A DNA stretch of 64,000 nt from Rivularia sp034931125 (lineage in GTDB: Bacteria; Cyanobacteriota; Cyanobacteriia; Cyanobacteriales; Nostocaceae), in assembly GCF_034931125.1 (NCBI RefSeq), contig NZ_JAYGHM010000044.1:1-64000 (forward strand), in the 5' to 3' direction. The notes beneath the pieces are model-generated. The model did no database searches. It was not told where the DNA came from and saw only the letters and a program-made list of their open reading frames with translations. Positions 35,115-43,219 of this stretch are shown piece by piece (positions within the stretch are counted from its first letter, which is position 1; each line of letters starts with the position of its first letter). Made by a program: the position numbers and the translations under genes.

Positions 35115-38100
35115 ATGGACGAAACTTTAGAGATTGTAGAGACGGAAGAAACTGTAGAGATTGTGGAACCTGTGGAGCCGCAACCACCAGACACGCCGGA
35201 TACACCAGACACGCCGGATACACCGGACACGCCGGATACGCCAGACACGCCAGACACGCCGGATACACCGGACACGCCGGATACACCGGACACGCCAGAC
35301 ACGCCAGATACGCCAGATACACCGGATACGCCGGATACACCGGATACACCGGATACACCGGATACACCAGACACACCGGACACACCGGATACACCGGACA
35401 CACCGGACACACCAGACACACCGGATACGCCAGACACACCAGACACACCAGACACACCGGATACACCAGACACACCAGACACACCGGATACACCGGACAC
35501 ACCAGACACACCGGATACACCGGACACACCAGACACACCGGATATTACATCACCCTACAACATTGATAGTCCTAATACAGTACCCTATGAGATTTTTAAC
35601 GTACTAACCCCAGGAACAGTTGAAATCAATGTTGTTCCTGATAGTGGGAGTTCACAAGAATTAACAGTTACTTTAGATGGTCCACTTAGTCCAGAAGTAG
35701 TTCCCCCTAGCGTCAGTGGTTCTCCACCCCCAACTCTAACTTATGAAGTAACAGCAGAAGATATTGCTAGAGGTGTGAGTTGGCGGGTAGAAGTTGACAG
35801 TGGAGACAATGTAGGATTTCAAGGAAATATTGAAATTAGCCTACCTACAGCATCTGACGAGCAAATTCAACAATTTGAGCAGGATCGGATTAGTTTACAA
35901 AGTGGGGATATTCTTCCAAGTCAAACTTTGCAGAGCAGATTTTTGGAAGAACTCAATCAACTTGAAGAATCCCAAGAAGGTTTACATGGGGTTATTTCAT
36001 TCACCCGGACACCTTCAGCTTCAGAACTGCAACAGCTTCAAGAAGCTGGAATAGTCCGTAAAAGCATTCTGAGCAATAACAACGCTTACGGATTTGTCAG
36101 AAAAGATTTTAATCCCCAAGACCCTAGATTTAATGGCTTAATTGAGTCCGTAACTCCTTTAGAAGCCGAACAGAAAATTGCCCCTGATATCTTGGTGGGG
36201 AATTATCAGGAATACTTTATTCCAGAAATTAATGATAACTATGTCCTCAATGATGACGGTAGTTTGAGTCTTTCAGTGGTATTTGCAGAAAATACTCCCG
36301 TAGAACAAATTAATTCCATTTTAGGACAAGCCCAAGCTACTTCTTTCTCTCCGATTTTCGGCAATATTTGGTCAGTTAATATTCAACCAGGACAGCAAAG
36401 AGAAAATCTTCTTAATCTTGCAGGGAAAGACCAGGTTGAATGGATAAATCCAGCTTTTACACCAACTTTACCGCTTAACGGCAATACCCGTCCAGTTGTT
36501 AAGGTAGATGATGTTCAAGCTGCTCAAGTTGATGATAATGGAAATTTGATTTTATCCCAGAACGGTTCTCCCAATTACAATGGCTTAACAGGTGAGGGTA
36601 TTACTGTTGTTGTCCACGATACTGGAATTGATGCTTCTCATCCAGATTTCAAGGATAAACTTGTAGGTACCCCTGTCCCCGACAGCAACAGACATGGAAC
36701 TCACGTTGCAGGTACTATTACAGGAACTGGTTTGCAAAGTGATAAAAACGATAGTAATGGAAGTCCGAATGGAGGTACACCTTTTCAATTTCGTGGAATG
36801 GCTCCTGATGCGAAGTTAATTGCCTCTGGAGACATTAACAGTCAAGAAGATCAAATAGCAATCAAGAAATTACTTGAAGTATTCTCAGCTATTGAGACCA
36901 ATTCTTTAGACCTTTCCAATCATTCCCATATTCTTGGACGAGTAGGAGAATACAATCAAGAGAAAATTTATGATGCAATAGCTCGAGGGAGCAATGAAAG
37001 TGGTGGAATACCGTCTCGCAGACCTCAAATTTTCGCAGCTGGAAATAGTGGTGCATTTCCTTCAAACGGTGGGAAACTTCAGGGGTATTTCTCTCTTCTC
37101 AATCAACAGAAAAATGCTGTCTTCGTTGGAGATTGGGATGCTTCCGATGGAGATGGGAACATTAGTAATGACAAATTAAGTACAAGCAGTAGTCTCGGAC
37201 CAACTCACGATGGTCGGCTTAAACCTGATGTTGTTGCACCTGGAACGAATATTACTTCTACCGCCGCAATAAACAAAAACGAACAACAATTTGTAACATT
37301 TAACTTTCCTGAAGGTGTAAATCCTCCTACAACAGGAACTTTTACGCTGACCTTTTCTGACGGCACAACGGAAGCAACTACAGCACCGATTAATTTCAAT
37401 GCTGCTGCAAATATAGCAAATATAAAAGAAGCATTGGAGGCGCTTCCTAATATCAACCCTGGAAATATAGAAGTTACTAATAGCAATCAAGAAGTAAATA
37501 CTTTCCCAAATGGAAATTTCACAGTTGAATTTATTAGTAATTTAGCCAACAGAAATCTCCCTCAGATGACGGCGACAAATATCAGTATAGATGGTGGTGA
37601 TATTTCCGTTAATGAAGATAACGGAAGTAGCATTTTGGGTTACACAGAACTTTCCGGAACCTCAATGGCTGCACCTGCTGTAGCGGGAATTCATGCATTA
37701 CTGTTAGAAGGTTGGCAAAAGACCTACAGCACTCCCCAGGGAACCACAATTGACGAGCAACCACCCCTTCCATCCACACTTCGAGGATTATTAATCCACA
37801 CAGCAGACGATATTGTTAATCCTGATGTCCGAGGAGCAGCATTACAAGAAATACAGGGAGATGGAAGAGTCACTGCAACACCTGGTCCCGACTTCGCTAC
37901 AGGTTGGGGTATGGTAAATGCAAAAGCTGCTGTTGACCTGATGCTGAATGCTCGTCAGGAAAATAACGTACCTACTCCCAACCAGATTAAGGAGAAAGAT
38001 ACAGTTAATAACAGCGAAGTAAAAGAATACGATATTTTAGTGGATGGAAATAATGCTGGCAATCCACTCAAGGTGACATTAGCTTGGGATGATGTTGAAG

Positions 38101-39431
38101 GAGCAATTCAACAAAAAGTAACTGAGCCTTTGCTAATTAATGATTTGGATTTAGAATTAATTGCTCCTGATGGTAGAGTCTTCTTACCTTGGCAGCTTGG
38201 TCATACTGTTGATGAATCAGGAAAGGTTAATGTACCTATTAGACCCAATACAGATGAATCACAAAATGGTATTGACAATATCCCAGCCAATGCTTTAACT
38301 GGGGACGGAGCTTGGGTAGCAAGAAAAGGTAAAGACCGTCTGAACAACGTAGAACAGGTACTAGTAGACCCACAGGATGTACAGCAAGGTGTATGGAAAG
38401 CTAGGGTAACAGGTTTCAACGTACAGCAAGGTAACACCCCACAAGGTCAGGATTTTTCCTTAATTACAAGTAGCGCTTTTAATCAAGCTGATGTCCCTCC
38501 TACACCTCCACCTGCACCTACACCTGATGATTTTATTGAATCTGCTGTCAGCTATACCCTGAAAGAAAACGAGAGAAATCTACGTTTAATTGGTAACGAT
38601 GCGATTGATGGTACAGGTAATAGTCTAGACAACATTATTATCGGTAATGACAATAACAACGTAATCAGCGGCTTGGAAGGCAACGATACACTCCAAGGTG
38701 CTGGAGGTGATGATGTACTTGATGGTGGTGCTGGTGATGATTCCATGTCCGGTGGTATTGGCAACGATACATACAATGTTGAAAATGTCAATGACATAGT
38801 TGTCGAAAATCCCGACGAAGGTATAGATATTATCGATGTAGCTTTCGATTATACATTGGGTGCAAACTTAGAACATTTGAATTTACTTGAAGGTACTGCT
38901 GCACTCAACGGTACGGGTAACGAATTCAACAATATCGTTACTGGTCATACTGGCAACAATACTCTGAATGGAGAAGCAGGAAATGATATTTTAAGTGGTT
39001 TAATTGGCAACGATATTCTTTTTGGTGGAGATGGAGATGATTCCCTTTTTGGAGGCTTAGGAAATGAATCGCCATCTGCTGACGGTATGGGGCAAATCAA
39101 CGGTGTAGCAGGTAGCGATATACTCACCGGGGGTAGCGGCAATGATGCATTTGTTTACACCAATATTGCCGATACTGGCGACTTAATTACCGACTTTACA
39201 ATTGGTGAAGACAGAATTGTTTTGACAGAATTACTTCAAAGCATGAATTATACTGGCTCCAACCCGATTGCAGACGGTACGTTAAGTTTTCTCCAAGCCA
39301 ATGATAATCTTGCAGTAATTCAAATGGACGCAGATGGTTCGGCTAGTGACGTATTTCGACCCGTACCGTCTATTTTCCTTGATAACGTTTCGGCCGCAGC
39401 ATTAAATAACTCAAATAATTTCGAGTTCTAA
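35115..39431 (+). CDS. RTX subtilisin-like serine protease with a Pro-Asp-Thr tract
   Basis: A 1438-residue protein without a signal peptide. A short acidic N-terminus is followed by 39 PDT triplets (about residues 25-141). The S8 peptidase has Asp in 'VVHDTGIDASHPDF' (about 501), His in 'RHGTHVAGT' (about 526) and Ser in 'GTSMAAPAVAG' (about 850), with the oxyanion Asn in 'AAGNSG'. About 100 residues (roughly 730-830, 'TGTFTLTFSDGTTEATTAPI') are inserted before the Ser motif. From about 1170 there are Ca-binding RTX nonapeptides ('GGAGDDSMSGGIGNDTY') and a C-terminal 'DLITDFTIGEDRIVL' segment. This suggests type I secretion and Ca-dependent folding outside the cell. It stands alone, between CIS cargo and a porin gene. 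Confidence 0.87.
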   Translation: MDETLEIVETEETVEIVEPVEPQPPDTPDTPDTPDTPDTPDTPDTPDTPDTPDTPDTPDTPDTPDTPDTPDTPDTPDTPDTPDTPDTPDTPDTPDTPDTPDTPDTPDTPDTPDTPDTPDTPDTPDTPDTPDTPDTPDTPDTPDITSPYNIDSPNTVPYEIFNVLTPGTVEINVVPDSGSSQELTVTLDGPLSPEVVPPSVSGSPPPTLTYEVTAEDIARGVSWRVEVDSGDNVGFQGNIEISLPTASDEQIQQFEQDRISLQSGDILPSQTLQSRFLEELNQLEESQEGLHGVISFTRTPSASELQQLQEAGIVRKSILSNNNAYGFVRKDFNPQDPRFNGLIESVTPLEAEQKIAPDILVGNYQEYFIPEINDNYVLNDDGSLSLSVVFAENTPVEQINSILGQAQATSFSPIFGNIWSVNIQPGQQRENLLNLAGKDQVEWINPAFTPTLPLNGNTRPVVKVDDVQAAQVDDNGNLILSQNGSPNYNGLTGEGITVVVHDTGIDASHPDFKDKLVGTPVPDSNRHGTHVAGTITGTGLQSDKNDSNGSPNGGTPFQFRGMAPDAKLIASGDINSQEDQIAIKKLLEVFSAIETNSLDLSNHSHILGRVGEYNQEKIYDAIARGSNESGGIPSRRPQIFAAGNSGAFPSNGGKLQGYFSLLNQQKNAVFVGDWDASDGDGNISNDKLSTSSSLGPTHDGRLKPDVVAPGTNITSTAAINKNEQQFVTFNFPEGVNPPTTGTFTLTFSDGTTEATTAPINFNAAANIANIKEALEALPNINPGNIEVTNSNQEVNTFPNGNFTVEFISNLANRNLPQMTATNISIDGGDISVNEDNGSSILGYTELSGTSMAAPAVAGIHALLLEGWQKTYSTPQGTTIDEQPPLPSTLRGLLIHTADDIVNPDVRGAALQEIQGDGRVTATPGPDFATGWGMVNAKAAVDLMLNARQENNVPTPNQIKEKDTVNNSEVKEYDILVDGNNAGNPLKVTLAWDDVEGAIQQKVTEPLLINDLDLELIAPDGRVFLPWQLGHTVDESGKVNVPIRPNTDESQNGIDNIPANALTGDGAWVARKGKDRLNNVEQVLVDPQDVQQGVWKARVTGFNVQQGNTPQGQDFSLITSSAFNQADVPPTPPPAPTPDDFIESAVSYTLKENERNLRLIGNDAIDGTGNSLDNIIIGNDNNNVISGLEGNDTLQGAGGDDVLDGGAGDDSMSGGIGNDTYNVENVNDIVVENPDEGIDIIDVAFDYTLGANLEHLNLLEGTAALNGTGNEFNNIVTGHTGNNTLNGEAGNDILSGLIGNDILFGGDGDDSLFGGLGNESPSADGMGQINGVAGSDILTGGSGNDAFVYTNIADTGDLITDFTIGEDRIVLTELLQSMNYTGSNPIADGTLSFLQANDNLAVIQMDADGSASDVFRPVPSIFLDNVSAAALNNSNNFEF
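35187..35537. repeat. 39-copy 9-bp tandem repeat coding Pro-Asp-Thr
   Basis: 351 bp of the unit CCR-GAY-ACR repeat without interruption or spacers; units vary only at third positions. The minus strand is open as (Ser-Gly-Val)n, a shadow. The tract is prone to slippage. Confidence 0.92.
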
Positions 39432-39476
39432 TTTTTGAAAAATATATTCAGAACTTAGGATATTGTCACAATACCC

Positions 39477-39545
39477 AATTGGTGCGTGACGCTACAAGTC
39501 TTATTATTACCTTCAAATTCAATCGTAGCGTCACACACCCTACAA
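39477..39545. repeat. Dispersed hairpin repeat (GGTGCGTGAC family)
   Basis: AATTGGTGCGTGAC, 'TTATTATTAC' and GTCACACACCCTAC reproduce, inverted, the elements duplicated at 18169-18342 and present at 46945-47012. Confidence 0.65.
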
Positions 39546-39629
39546 AAAAATCCAAATTTGGGATGCTCCCCAATCAACGCAACACCTTGAATTTTAAATC
39601 CTCTTCTTGTATTTAGGAATCAAATAAAA

Positions 39630-41420
39630 ATGAATCACGTAAAATCTTACTTAACCCGCAGTTTAATTGTTTTTGCTTTAATTACTCCGAGCAGTTTAGT
39701 TAATGCACAAAGTCCAGAAATTGAGTTTAATAATCCTAATGAACTAAATGAATCTCAAATTAATTCAGTAGATGATTTCTCAGATATAGACCGAAATCAT
39801 TGGGCTTTCAAAGCATTTAAAAGCCTGATAGAAAAGTATGGTGTACTAATTGGCTACCCAGATGGAACCTTTAGGGGAACTGAAAAGATGTCCCGCTATG
39901 AATTTGCTGCGGGTATGAATCAAGCTTTAGAGAAAATTAATCAGTCAATAAAAGATGAACTTAGAGGTAAATTATCGGATGAAGATTTAAACACTTTAAG
40001 ACGTTTAGAAACAGAATTTTTGCCAGAATTAACTGTACTGCGAAACCGGGTAGATAATTTAGAAGCGAGAGCAGCCGAATTAGAAAGCAATCAATTTTCT
40101 ACTACCACCAAACTTACTGGACAAGCAATTCTTTCTTTAAATGGAGGGACTCAATCTGATGCAAATAATCCTAATACTACCTTCTTTAGTCGCACCCGCT
40201 TGAATTTAGAAACCAGTTTTACAGGTAAGGATTACTTGCTAACTCAACTCCAAGCAGGAACCGGAAACGGTAATAACGACGCAGCAGGATTTTTACAAAG
40301 AGAAGAAGGTAGTTTTAGAGATGGCTTAATTGAATTTGGGGAGAACTTAACGCGAGAAAATTTGGAACTACTTGCTTTTCCTCTCGACGATTTGGAAGTC
40401 GATTTAGACGATTTGGGTTTGGGATTGTCTCAAATAGAAAGCGTAGATGAAATTAGAGATACTTTAGCAGCAAATATCGCTTCCCAGAACTTACAAGCAG
40501 GTGCTACAGAAGAAGAAGCTTTGCAAATTCGTGAAAATATACGTCAAAGCTTAGTTGATGCAGTAAATACTAGCAGAGAGATCAGTTCCTTTTTACAAAC
40601 CAACAGTACTTTAGACTATGCAATTAGTAGGGGTTCTGGATTAGAATTAAACCGACTCAGCTATAGCTTTCCAGTATCTGATGACCTAAGAGTATCAGTA
40701 TTTCCTCAAGGCTATATTTCCGACTACGTAGATAGAAACAGCTACGCTAATAATGATGCAACAAACTTCTCAACTTACGGTTTAGTTAACAATCAACTAT
40801 TACTAGCTAATGATTTACCAGGTGCTGGAGCAGCAGTAAGTTGGAATCCTGGTAAAAGCCCATTCACCCTGAGAGCAGCTTATCGATCGCAACAAGAAGA
40901 CATTGTGAATTCAACTATCGTCGATAACGAAAACAACCAAGGTATATTTGAAGATCCAAATCTTGGTGTAGTTGAACTAGAATTTTCACCTTCTAAAACT
41001 TCTGCAATTCGTTTTCAATATAGTGGGGGAACCCAAAGTAGCGAAGAGTATGATGTTATCGGTGCCAACCTAGAGGTTGCTCTTGGTAAAAAATTAGGAA
41101 TCTTTGGTCGTTTTGGTTACGCATTTAACTTCCCTGGTGATATTAAACCCAGTTCCTGGTCAACAGGTATTGTACTCAGAGAATTGTTTGCACAAAGCGA
41201 TTTATTTGGAATTTCTGTAGGACAACCTTTAATTTTTCAGAGCAATGATAGCCTTATTGGCTCATTTGATAGCACTCAAACCAATTTTGAAGCATTCTAC
41301 AGATTAAAAGTAAATGATAATATATCAGTCTCACCCATCGTACAGCTTATAACCGACCCCGGAAATACCCAGTCAGATACTATTTTCACCGGGACTTTGC
41401 GGACGGTATTTTCTTTTTAA
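39630..41420 (+). CDS. SLH-domain OprB-type porin
   Basis: A 596-residue cyanobacterial outer-membrane porin. A signal peptide (about 1-26, ending VNAQ) is followed by an SLH domain (about 50-115: 'FSDIDRNHWAFKAFKSLIEK', 'GYPDGTFRGTEKMSRYEFAA'). A coiled coil with 'LTVLRNRVDNLEARAAELES' comes next, then a beta-barrel with OprB features ('LTGQAILSLNGG', 'LGKKLGIFGRFGYAF') and a C-terminal Phe. SLH binds the peptidoglycan-linked polysaccharide; the barrel passes small solutes or metals. It is 198 nt after the RTX protease with its own upstream region. An AGGA element lies before the ATG. Confidence 0.9.
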   Translation: MNHVKSYLTRSLIVFALITPSSLVNAQSPEIEFNNPNELNESQINSVDDFSDIDRNHWAFKAFKSLIEKYGVLIGYPDGTFRGTEKMSRYEFAAGMNQALEKINQSIKDELRGKLSDEDLNTLRRLETEFLPELTVLRNRVDNLEARAAELESNQFSTTTKLTGQAILSLNGGTQSDANNPNTTFFSRTRLNLETSFTGKDYLLTQLQAGTGNGNNDAAGFLQREEGSFRDGLIEFGENLTRENLELLAFPLDDLEVDLDDLGLGLSQIESVDEIRDTLAANIASQNLQAGATEEEALQIRENIRQSLVDAVNTSREISSFLQTNSTLDYAISRGSGLELNRLSYSFPVSDDLRVSVFPQGYISDYVDRNSYANNDATNFSTYGLVNNQLLLANDLPGAGAAVSWNPGKSPFTLRAAYRSQQEDIVNSTIVDNENNQGIFEDPNLGVVELEFSPSKTSAIRFQYSGGTQSSEEYDVIGANLEVALGKKLGIFGRFGYAFNFPGDIKPSSWSTGIVLRELFAQSDLFGISVGQPLIFQSNDSLIGSFDSTQTNFEAFYRLKVNDNISVSPIVQLITDPGNTQSDTIFTGTLRTVFSF

Positions 41421-41440
41421 ATTTCAATCATAAGAAGTTA

Positions 41441-41463
41441 CCCCGATTTATCGGGGATTTTTT
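41441..41463 (+). terminator. Intrinsic terminator after the porin gene
   Basis: CCCCGA and TCGGGG pair around a TTTA loop, followed by ATTTTTTAG, 20 nt after the porin stop codon. Confidence 0.8.
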
Positions 41464-41482
41464 AGAAAAGACAGTTAAATTC

Positions 41483-41573
41483 AGGACTTACGCAAGCCCC
41501 CCTTTTTGAGGGGGGTTGGGGGGATCGGGAATGTCTGGAACACTATATTTCCTGTGATTGCTGCGTAAGTCCT
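41483..41573. repeat. MITE-like repeat with 12-bp terminal inverted repeats
   Basis: AGGACTTACGCA (41483-41494) and TGCGTAAGTCCT (41562-41573) are exact inverse complements. Inside is a C/G-rich hairpin (GCCCCCC ... GGGGGGT). It resembles a very common cyanobacterial dispersed element. Confidence 0.75.
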
Positions 41574-41586
41574 AAAATCTTTGAGT

Positions 41587-42825
41587 TCACAATGTAGAAT
41601 TATTTTTCTTAAGTGAAGCTTTATTAACTCGCTGTTTTTCAAAATCTTGCATCAACGCTTCTAAATCGCTATTTCTATCTCCACCTTTAGCGTATAATAA
41701 CTTGATTTGACCAACAATATTATCAAGTTCGTGAGATGATGTTTTACTTATTTTTTCGATAAATTTTGTTAGTTTTTCAAATGTCTGTAGTTCAGCAGTA
41801 AAATATTTACCTTGATTTGGATAGACAACTTTTCCTTTTTCGGTTTCATAATAATTGTCTTCTGGCATCAGAGATGATTTAAGCGGTTGATCTTGCTTTA
41901 CCATATCAGCTTCAGGTTTTCGTTCCCTGAAAAATAAAACATCAAAAACTTGACCGTTCCAAACAGCCCAGTAATGATTTTGAAAAAACCACTTTTTACC
42001 GTTATCGCAATTTGATTTAACTGTAGAATCTATTGTTTCATCCGCTTCCGTTAAAAATGGTTTTTTGATGCTAGTTTCATTATCATCAACTTTTATCCCT
42101 TTAATGCCAAAATATCCTTCTGCTACTGCTTTAAAAGCACTTGCTAATGTCCGACAATCCCCTTCTAAATTACCCTGTAAAAGTTTCTCATAGCTGTTAT
42201 CATTCGTTGTGTTGCTTTTATTCTTCGTATTGTACTTAAAGCCGATATTTTTAAAATTTTCTAATAGCTTTTTTAGTACTTCTTGACCTTTGGATTTTTG
42301 GTCTATTCCAGAAATTAGTTTTTCAGCAACCGGATATTTTTCTAAGAATTTTTGTTTTTTTATTTCTGCGGCTTTTTCTTCTGGTGAAACTACTTTTTGT
42401 TCTCCTTCTTCTTTTTTCTCAATAGCAGTTTTATCCTTATCTTCTAATTTTTTTCTTTGAAGATTTTCATCTGAATTAACTGATTTTTTTGATTCAACTT
42501 CAGTGTTTTGATCGGTAAAAGCTTTTTCTTCAGATTTAGAATCACCATTCGCTTTACCTTGCAACGCATTAATTTTCGCTTGTAGTAAAGCAAGTTGCTT
42601 CTCTCCTTGTGAATTGAGGCTACCATGCTTCTGCTGAATCTTTAATTTCGTAGCCTCCATTTGATACTTTTTTAATTCTTGATTTTTATTATCAGAAACA
42701 CCGGATTTACGGGCGTTACTTTGAGCTTTTTTAGAAGAACTACTCAAAAGCGAAATGTTTTGCTCTGATTCTGATTTAGAAGCAAGTGGCTTAACTTTCT
42801 GAGGTACTCGCTGCTTTTTTTTCAT
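41587..42825 (-). CDS. Candidate CIS effector with a transglutaminase-like Cys-His-Asp site
   Basis: A 412-residue protein. The N-terminal ~85 residues are basic and helical with 'GSLNSQGEKQLALLQAKI', a motif type seen in CIS cargo. A Lys/Glu-rich linker follows. The C-terminal half has 'GNLEGDCRTLASAFKAVAEG' with Cys at about 223, then 'FFQNHYWAVWNGQVFDVLFF' with His at about 283 and Asp at about 293. The spacing and context (Cys at a helix start, His-Tyr-Trp, then Asp) match transglutaminase-like/papain-fold catalytic triads. It lies about 390 nt downstream of the CIS ATPase on the same strand, across a terminator. Proposed activities would be deamidation, transamidation or proteolysis; none is shown. 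Confidence 0.5.
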   Translation of the reverse strand: MKKKQRVPQKVKPLASKSESEQNISLLSSSSKKAQSNARKSGVSDNKNQELKKYQMEATKLKIQQKHGSLNSQGEKQLALLQAKINALQGKANGDSKSEEKAFTDQNTEVESKKSVNSDENLQRKKLEDKDKTAIEKKEEGEQKVVSPEEKAAEIKKQKFLEKYPVAEKLISGIDQKSKGQEVLKKLLENFKNIGFKYNTKNKSNTTNDNSYEKLLQGNLEGDCRTLASAFKAVAEGYFGIKGIKVDDNETSIKKPFLTEADETIDSTVKSNCDNGKKWFFQNHYWAVWNGQVFDVLFFRERKPEADMVKQDQPLKSSLMPEDNYYETEKGKVVYPNQGKYFTAELQTFEKLTKFIEKISKTSSHELDNIVGQIKLLYAKGGDRNSDLEALMQDFEKQRVNKASLKKNNSTL

Positions 42826-42941
42826 CGCTCTTGAAACTCAATAATAATAAATTACAATATTTTCTCATCTATAACTATCTTATGTCTCTTGGACTTTAGT
42901 CGAATTTATTAATTACAAATTATGGCTATAGCCGTGAAAGA

Positions 42942-42983
42942 GGGAATAGGGAATAGGGAATAGGAAATGGGGAATAGGGAACT
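42942..42983. repeat. GGGAATA heptamer array
   Basis: Six consecutive 7-mers, four of them GGGAATA, in the 42826-43219 gap. An inverted partner (CCCTATTCCCTATGCCC) lies at about 43183-43208 at the other end of the gap. Short heptamer arrays are typical of filamentous cyanobacteria. Between them lies only the terminator at 43070. Confidence 0.8.
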
Positions 42984-43069
42984 GAAGAAAAAGACGATAT
43001 TAGTTTAGGATGCTCCCGACTCTGTATGAGGTTGCGCTGAATCGCCCTCACCCGCTTATGAGTGGGGTT

Positions 43070-43097
43070 AATGAAACAAAGCCCACCTGCGTGGGCT
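43070..43097 (-). terminator. Terminator of the CIS ATPase transcript
   Basis: Read on the minus strand, AGCCCAC and GTGGGCT pair around a 4-nt loop and are followed by TTGTTTCAT. It lies about 120 nt past the ATPase stop codon. Confidence 0.6.
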
Positions 43098-43219
43098 GAA
43101 TTAAGCGGATCTTTATAAAGAAAATGTTTTCCCGCAGATGTCTAATTACTACTCAGTTATATAATCGTTCCTTATTCCCCCCAACCCTATTCCCTATGCC
43201 CTATCCCCATTACAAATTA

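Noticed and set aside
35187..35537. Possible CRISPR-like array
   Set aside because: The period is 9 bp with no spacers, and it codes for Pro-Asp-Thr.
35054..35538. Minus-strand 160-aa (SGV)n and other repetitive frames
   Set aside because: They are shadows of the 9-bp repeat of the protease gene; a 9-bp unit keeps every frame open.
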